26,319 nucleotides of DNA from Anaerolineales bacterium UBA6131 (GTDB lineage Bacteria > Chloroflexota > Anaerolineae > UBA2200). Positions 21,799 through 26,319 of this stretch are shown here, in pieces; position 1 is the first letter of the stretch, and every line of letters begins with the position of its first letter. A program made the translations under genes and the position numbers. The DNA lies in contig DIVN01000242.1 in the NCBI GenBank assembly GCA_002435875.1, positions 16,441-42,759 on the forward strand, given 5' to 3'. The notes beneath the pieces were generated by a model, which was not told the origin of the DNA, searched no databases, and was given only the letters and a program-made list of their open reading frames with translations.

Positions 21799-23370
21799 TC
21801 AGTCTTCGCGGAAGTGGCATCCCCTGCTTATCTTGTTCTCCCAGGCTGCTTGCGCCACGATGAGAGCTGCCTGAACAGCATTGCGCAATCCGATTAGGCT
21901 ATCGGATAGCTTGGTGCTTGCGTAAAAGCGTGAGATGTCTATCTGCAGATTTCGCAGGTCACTGATCGCCCGGTCCAATCGTCGAGCAGACCGCACCAGA
22001 CCCACATAGTTCCACATGATGTTCTGGATCGTGGCCATGTCCTGTAGGATGAGGGCAGGATCCGCCACGTCGATTAAGCCTTCATCATGCCAGGGTGGAA
22101 TGCCCGCTGCGGGCATAGCATTTTGGTCTAGCGTTTGGGCGATGTGCTGGGCTGCTCTTGTCCCCCATACCAGCCCTTCTAGCAGCGAACTACTCCCCAG
22201 TCGGTTCGCGCCATGCACGCCTGTACATGAGACCTCTCCAACAGCATAGAGGTCCTCGATGCTGGTTCGCCCGTATTCGTCCACCCAGATGCCGCCGCAG
22301 TGATAGTGGGCTGCCGGGACGACCGGGATCCAATCCTCGGTGATGTCCACACCGTACTCCAGTGCCTTCTGGTAGATCGCTGGGAAGTGCGCCTTGATCT
22401 CGGCTTTTGCCAGATGGGACTTGAGGTCGAGGAATACGCACTTGGCTCCCGACTGGAGCATCTCTTGATGGATGCCGCGTGCGACGATATCACGGGGCGC
22501 CAGGTCCTGCCACTCGGGGTTATAGCGATACATGAAAGGCCTGCCATGCTCGTCCACGAGCTTGGCTCCGGCTCCGCGCAACGCCTCAGAGACAAGGAAG
22601 CGAACCTGGTCGCGATGATAGAAACCAGTGGGGTGGAATTGAACGTACTCCGCGTTAATAATGCGTGCGCCAGCATTGTAGGCCATGGCCAGCCCATCTC
22701 CGCGTGCGGCGGGCGGATTTGTGCTGTGCAGAAAGATACGACCGAGTCCCCCCGTGGCCAGGACGGTTTTTTTGGCTATATAGGCATCAACTTGCGCAGT
22801 GTCCTGGTTGAAGACATAGGCTCCGACGCAGGATAGTGGGGCGTAGACCGCCAGACGGTCTTGCGAGTGGTGGGCGGGCGTGAGCAAATCAACTGCAGTA
22901 TGCCGGGTCTGCACATGCACATTGGGCAGAGCGCACAGAGCCTGCACCAGCGTCTCCTGAATCGCTCGTCCCGTGTAGTCGCCGACATGCAGAATACGTT
23001 CAGTGGAATGGGCAGCTTCCTTGATGCGGTCAAGGCCGTTATTTTTCACCCGATCAAATGGCACGCCCAACTGCTCTACCAGGAACGAGCGAACCAAGGG
23101 TGGACCGTACTCGGACAGAATCTGCATGGCCTGGGGATTGCCAATGCCAGCTCCTGCGCGCTCGAGGTCCTCCTTGAGCAGCTCAACCGAGTCGTCTTCG
23201 CCACGGTAGATGATCCCACCTTGTGCATAGTAGGTGTTGGATTCGTGAGGATCATCCTCTGCCGTTACTACGGTGATCTGCACATTGGTATCTCTTGCCA
23301 GATTCAGGGCCGCCGTGGCTCCGGCAATGCCGCAGCCGATGACCAGGACGTCCGTCTCGATGTGCGACAT
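21799..23370 (-). CDS. nadB: L-aspartate oxidase NadB
   Basis: FAD enzyme oxidising L-aspartate to iminoaspartate, first step of de novo NAD synthesis. 523 aa, normal length. Dinucleotide-binding start DVLVIGCGIAGATAALNLA; SNTYYAQGGI (FAD site); HSTERILHVGDYTG; VLATGGLGRIF; NAEYVQFHPTGFY; RDIVARGIHQE; HYHCGGIWVDEYGRTS and GEVSCTGVHGANRLGSSSLLEG, the succinate dehydrogenase/fumarate reductase-like flavoprotein blocks. The C-terminal helical domain holds WNYVGLVRSARRL. The ATG lies one base after the stop of nadCA, so the two are translationally coupled and supply consecutive steps. Confidence 0.96.
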   Translation of the reverse strand: MSHIETDVLVIGCGIAGATAALNLARDTNVQITVVTAEDDPHESNTYYAQGGIIYRGEDDSVELLKEDLERAGAGIGNPQAMQILSEYGPPLVRSFLVEQLGVPFDRVKNNGLDRIKEAAHSTERILHVGDYTGRAIQETLVQALCALPNVHVQTRHTAVDLLTPAHHSQDRLAVYAPLSCVGAYVFNQDTAQVDAYIAKKTVLATGGLGRIFLHSTNPPAARGDGLAMAYNAGARIINAEYVQFHPTGFYHRDQVRFLVSEALRGAGAKLVDEHGRPFMYRYNPEWQDLAPRDIVARGIHQEMLQSGAKCVFLDLKSHLAKAEIKAHFPAIYQKALEYGVDITEDWIPVVPAAHYHCGGIWVDEYGRTSIEDLYAVGEVSCTGVHGANRLGSSSLLEGLVWGTRAAQHIAQTLDQNAMPAAGIPPWHDEGLIDVADPALILQDMATIQNIMWNYVGLVRSARRLDRAISDLRNLQIDISRFYASTKLSDSLIGLRNAVQAALIVAQAAWENKISRGCHFRED

Positions 23371-23371
23371 G

Positions 23372-25282
23372 CTACTTGACCGTCAGCATTCTTTGTAGGG
23401 CCAGATTCGCCTGCTCCGAGATGCTTGCAGGCACGCGAACGACATTCACGGGTTCACCGATCAGCAAGTGGTCAAGCGTGTAGCTCAGGTTCTGTGGGTT
23501 GATACGGTACATGGCTTCGCAAGTGGACCGCGCAAGTGGCACAATGAACTTATCAGGGTTCTCCCTGGCGAGCCTGTCCACCATGTGCACTTCGGTGCCG
23601 ACCGCGAAAGATGAGGCCGGAGGGGCCTCTCTCACGGTGCGCATGATGTAGGAGGTGGATCCGCTCCGGTCAGAAGCGGTCACCACCTCGTGCGGACACT
23701 CGGGGTGTACGATAACGCGGATGCCTGGGTGTCTACGTCGGACTTCCTGCACATGCTGCACGGTGAAGCGAGTGTGCACATTGCAGTAGCCCTTCCAAAC
23801 CACCACTGTCGCGGAACGGGCTGCATCGCGGCTTGCGACAGGTTGGGCTGGATCCCAGATGCTGATCTCATCAGAGGGGACTCCGAGCGCCAGGGCAGAG
23901 TTACGTCCCAGGTGTTCGTCTGGCAGGAAGATGGCATGTCTGGTTCTCTTGAGCGCCCAGCGCAGAACGGCCTGTGCATTGGCCGAGGTGCATACGGCAC
24001 CGCCGTGTTGTCCACAGAACGCCTTCACCTCGGCATACGAATTCTGATAGGTCACCGGCGTGAGGTCATCATCCCACAGTTCGCGTAGGTACTTCCAGGC
24101 GACTCCCAGGTTCTCGGCACTGGCCATCTGTGCCATGGGACAGATAGCTGTGGTCTCCGGTATGTGCACGGTCTGCGAGGATGCACAGAGCATGGCTGCT
24201 GTCTCCGCCATGAAATCTACCCCGCAGAATACGATATACCGTGCTCTTGCTTTCTTGGTTGCTTCTCGCGACAGCTCCAATGAATCGCCCTGGACATCAG
24301 CAAACTGCAGCACCTCATCTCTCTGATAGTGGTGCCCCAGGATAACAAGATCCTTGCCAAGCAGAGCCTTGGCCTCGCGGATGCGCGAACAGGCATCTGG
24401 ATCACTGAGCGCCTCGTATTCTGAAGGAGCAGCCAGAGTAGGGGCCTCCGCTTCCAGGCTGGTATCCAGTGCAGTTACCGAGTGAGTGAGCGCACCGACG
24501 CTGACATAGTCCACCCCAGTCCTCGCAATGTCCGCCACCGTCCCCAGATTCACCCCACCGGACGCCTCCAGCTTGGCGCGGCCAGCCGTGAACGATACCG
24601 CCTGGCGCATCTGTTCTGTATCCATGTTGTCCAGCAGGATGTGACTGACGCCGATGTCCAGCGCCTCGCGCAGCTCCTCAGAATTCTTAACCTCCACCTC
24701 TACTGTAAGGCCGGCGTGGTTGTGAGCGCGAACTCGTTGTACCGCTGCGCGGATGCCACCCGCAGCGGCTATGTGGTTGTCTTTGATCAGCACCATATCA
24801 AAGAGGCCAAAGCGGTGATTCTGACCACCCCCAAGACGCACCGCCAGCTTGTCCAGGACGCGCAAGCCCGGTGCAGTCTTGCGCGTATCGAGAATGATCG
24901 CACGTGTACCCTGGACTGCCTGCACGTATTGCCGGGTGGAGGTGGCGATGCCAGACATGCGCTGTAGGAAATTGAGCGCAACTCGCTCGGCCGTGAGCAC
25001 ACTCTGTGCTGGACCTTCCAGCGAGGCAACGACATCTCCAGGTTGCACCGTGCTACCATCGGGTACCCAGACCTCGAAGCGGATGCGCTTGTCCACAGTG
25101 GCAAACACGACTCGCGCGACCCCAAGTCCGGCTATAACCCCGGGGGCCTTGGCCACCAGCTTTGCTCGCACTCTCTGGCTTTCTGGCAGCGTCCATGTGC
25201 TGGTGACATCACCTGCAGCCACGTCTTCGGCCAAGGCCCGCCGCACGGCAGCCCGTATCGCTCTTTGTTCTTGATCAGCCAT
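23372..25282 (-). CDS. nadC-nadA: NadC-NadA fusion: quinolinate phosphoribosyltransferase plus quinolinate synthase
   Basis: One uninterrupted 636 aa frame holds two enzymes. Residues about 1-278 are NadC, which turns quinolinate and PRPP into nicotinate mononucleotide: LTAERVALNFLQRMSGIAT, DTRKTAPGLR (132-141), GGGQNHRFGLFDMVLIKDNH (151-170) and ASGGVN. A linker of about 15-20 residues follows (EAEAPTLAAPSEYEALS). Residues about 295-636 are NadA, which condenses iminoaspartate with dihydroxyacetone phosphate: VILGHHYQRDEV, GDSLELSREA, and the three cysteines expected to bind its [4Fe-4S] cluster, C353 (FCGV), C431 (CTSANA) and C529 (HPECP). All key residues are intact. NadC lies N-terminal although NadA acts first. 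ATG at 25282 has AGGAGAACC upstream. nadB follows by one base. Confidence 0.95.
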   Translation of the reverse strand: MADQEQRAIRAAVRRALAEDVAAGDVTSTWTLPESQRVRAKLVAKAPGVIAGLGVARVVFATVDKRIRFEVWVPDGSTVQPGDVVASLEGPAQSVLTAERVALNFLQRMSGIATSTRQYVQAVQGTRAIILDTRKTAPGLRVLDKLAVRLGGGQNHRFGLFDMVLIKDNHIAAAGGIRAAVQRVRAHNHAGLTVEVEVKNSEELREALDIGVSHILLDNMDTEQMRQAVSFTAGRAKLEASGGVNLGTVADIARTGVDYVSVGALTHSVTALDTSLEAEAPTLAAPSEYEALSDPDACSRIREAKALLGKDLVILGHHYQRDEVLQFADVQGDSLELSREATKKARARYIVFCGVDFMAETAAMLCASSQTVHIPETTAICPMAQMASAENLGVAWKYLRELWDDDLTPVTYQNSYAEVKAFCGQHGGAVCTSANAQAVLRWALKRTRHAIFLPDEHLGRNSALALGVPSDEISIWDPAQPVASRDAARSATVVVWKGYCNVHTRFTVQHVQEVRRRHPGIRVIVHPECPHEVVTASDRSGSTSYIMRTVREAPPASSFAVGTEVHMVDRLARENPDKFIVPLARSTCEAMYRINPQNLSYTLDHLLIGEPVNVVRVPASISEQANLALQRMLTVK

Positions 25283-25289
25283 GGTTCTC

Positions 25290-25601
25290 CTATGTGAGTA
25301 GACGTCCCAGTAACTGGAACAGTATGTAGAAACTGGTCAACACAATAGCGGAAATCCCTAAAAATAGCGCCAAGCCGACGGCGAAGTTAAGCCAAGATGA
25401 CTGGCGCCGCGTGACTAGGCTCCCCATACTCACCAAGTTGGGAAGTGATGCTACTACAATGGCCAGGACGGCGCCCCACAGAATGCCATCTCGAATGACG
25501 GCCGTGCCGAGCAGCCGATTGACGACCTGCTGGCCGAGACCGCCGACGATTGCCCCCAGCAGCCCAGCATAAAGCGCACGTCGGTCCGTGGGACGTCGCA
25601 T
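25290..25601 (-). CDS. Small membrane protein, three predicted helices, unknown
   Basis: 103 aa, not recognised. Three hydrophobic segments: about 10-25 (LYAGLLGAIVGGLGQQVV), about 40-60 (LWGAVLAIVVASLPNLV) and about 71-100 (FAVGLALFLGISAIVLTSFYILFQL). The N-terminus is basic (MRRPTDRRA). ATG at 25601 follows GGGAGG, three bases after the kinase gene's stop, and its own stop lies eight bases before nadC-nadA. It is therefore in the same minus-strand operon. No motif suggests a role in NAD synthesis. Confidence 0.7.
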   Translation of the reverse strand: MRRPTDRRALYAGLLGAIVGGLGQQVVNRLLGTAVIRDGILWGAVLAIVVASLPNLVSMGSLVTRRQSSWLNFAVGLALFLGISAIVLTSFYILFQLLGRLLT

Positions 25602-25604
25602 GTC

Positions 25605-26319
25605 TCAGCCTCCCTCCTCCCAACTCGTGACGGCCGCCACCAGGTCCTCAGCGGTGGCCACGGCATTGCCGACCTTGCGCACTACCCAGCCGGCCGCACA
25701 GTTGGCCAAACGTGCTGCAGAAAGTACATCTGCACCCGCCACCAAGGCGAGTGTTGCCACAGCTATGACCGTATCCCCAGCTCCGGTCACGTCAAAGACC
25801 TCAGTACGGTTTGCGGCTGGCAGGTGCACATGGCCCCTCTCGTGCGACACGACCGATAGACCATCAGGACCGCGAGTGATGAGCACAGCCTCAGCTCTCA
25901 ACTCATCCAGGAAGTGCTCGCCAGCTTTCTGATAGTCCTCTTCCTCCAGTAGAGGATGCCCAAGTGCCCTCTCCACCTCTGACCGGTTACCCTTGATGAG
26001 ATTGAAACCTGCGTACTTGCCAAAGGATCCCTGTGCGTCGACCGTGCGAAGCCGGTTCAGTCGACGTGCTGTTTCCTGGGCGGCGGACACCAGACGTGGG
26101 CACGCGACGGCGGTTTGGTAATCCGAGATGAGTAGAGCATCTGCGTGTGGGAGCAAAGCCTGGATCTGGGCAATCGCAGCCGCCTCAATGTCGCTGTCCA
26201 GTGGCCTGCGGTCGATGTGGTCGATGCGGGCCAGTTGCTGGGGATGGCGAAGGGAGCCCTCAGCCATGACACGTGTCTTGGTAGTTGTGGGACGGGACCT
26301 ATCGACAACAATCCCCGAT
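25605..26319 (-). CDS. PfkB/ribokinase-family sugar kinase, RfaE/HldE kinase-domain-like (5' end beyond window)
   Basis: Reading continues past the ATG at 26267 to the window edge (GIVVDRSRPTTTKTRVMAEG), so the true start lies outside. Visible blocks: RPTTTKTR, ARIDHID, ALLISDYQTAV, FNLIKGNRSEVERALG, AVLITRGPDGLSV, and the catalytic anion-hole motif FDVTGAGDTVIAVATLALVAG near the C-terminus, followed by LANCAAGWVVRKVGNA. RPTTxKTR and SDYxxxV are shared with ADP-heptose pathway kinases (RfaE domain I / HldE N-domain). It ends soon after the kinase fold, so no C-terminal nucleotidyltransferase is fused. The substrate is probably a phosphorylated sugar; heptose-7-phosphate is possible, not proven. 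Confidence 0.85.
   Translation of the reverse strand, partial: SGIVVDRSRPTTTKTRVMAEGSLRHPQQLARIDHIDRRPLDSDIEAAAIAQIQALLPHADALLISDYQTAVACPRLVSAAQETARRLNRLRTVDAQGSFGKYAGFNLIKGNRSEVERALGHPLLEEEDYQKAGEHFLDELRAEAVLITRGPDGLSVVSHERGHVHLPAANRTEVFDVTGAGDTVIAVATLALVAGADVLSAARLANCAAGWVVRKVGNAVATAEDLVAAVTSWEEGG

Noticed and set aside
1..26319. Mobile element, CRISPR array, tRNA or rRNA
   Set aside because: No transposase or integrase domain, no regularly spaced repeats and no tRNA T-loop pattern were found; gene content is chromosomal throughout.

Overview
This 26.3 kb window looks like a stretch of bacterial chromosome packed with housekeeping and envelope genes. I see no rRNA, tRNA, CRISPR array, transposase or phage gene. 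Base composition is moderately GC-rich, gaps are short, and AGGAGG ribosome sites often precede TTG or GTG starts. The gene set (PspA/IM30, vWA and solute-binding fusions, a fused membrane/spermidine synthase protein, PIG-L deacetylase, DUF1461, RfaE-like kinase) suggests Chloroflexota, perhaps an Anaerolineae-like member. That is an inference from gene content, not proof.

Layout. (1) 1-2166, minus: obg, then nadD, then the start of a sugar-phosphate isomerase/epimerase-like gene cut by the window edge. They are driven from a divergent promoter region shared with pncC (CinA C-terminal domain type) on plus at 2396-2905. (2) 3087-5250, minus: infC-rpmI-rplT-trmH/spoU operon, with a textbook promoter at 5323-5351 and an apparent AUC start codon for infC. 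(3) 5499-8528, minus: PIG-L deacetylase, spermidine-synthase-like membrane fusion and DUF1461 membrane protein. (4) 8693-13322, plus: recJ, a LapB-like TPR protein with a rubredoxin-type zinc ribbon, and an NTPase fused to an OmpR-type winged helix. (5) 13537-20192, plus: pspA, a membrane-anchored solute-binding protein, a solute-binding/vWA fusion, a two-helix coiled-coil membrane protein, a LivK-like lipoprotein and lgt. (6) 20284-21761, plus: an Ntn-hydrolase asparaginase family member and a macro-domain protein. (7) 21799-26319, minus: RfaE-like kinase (partial), small membrane protein, a single-polypeptide NadC-NadA fusion, and nadB.

How they work together. NAD metabolism recurs: NadB and NadA-NadC take aspartate to nicotinate mononucleotide, NadD adenylates it, PncC recycles NMN, and the macro-domain protein probably acts on ADP-ribose derivatives. 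The most intriguing block is 10481-19331. An anchored TPR/zinc-ribbon protein and an NTPase-winged-helix protein (a candidate regulator) precede PspA and four extracytoplasmic or membrane-anchored proteins, with lgt directly after the lipoprotein. No ABC permease or ATPase is present, so the binding proteins probably act as sensors or scaffolds rather than in uptake. I propose this block as a candidate uncharacterised envelope-stress or surveillance module; the functional link is inference from gene order and domain content.
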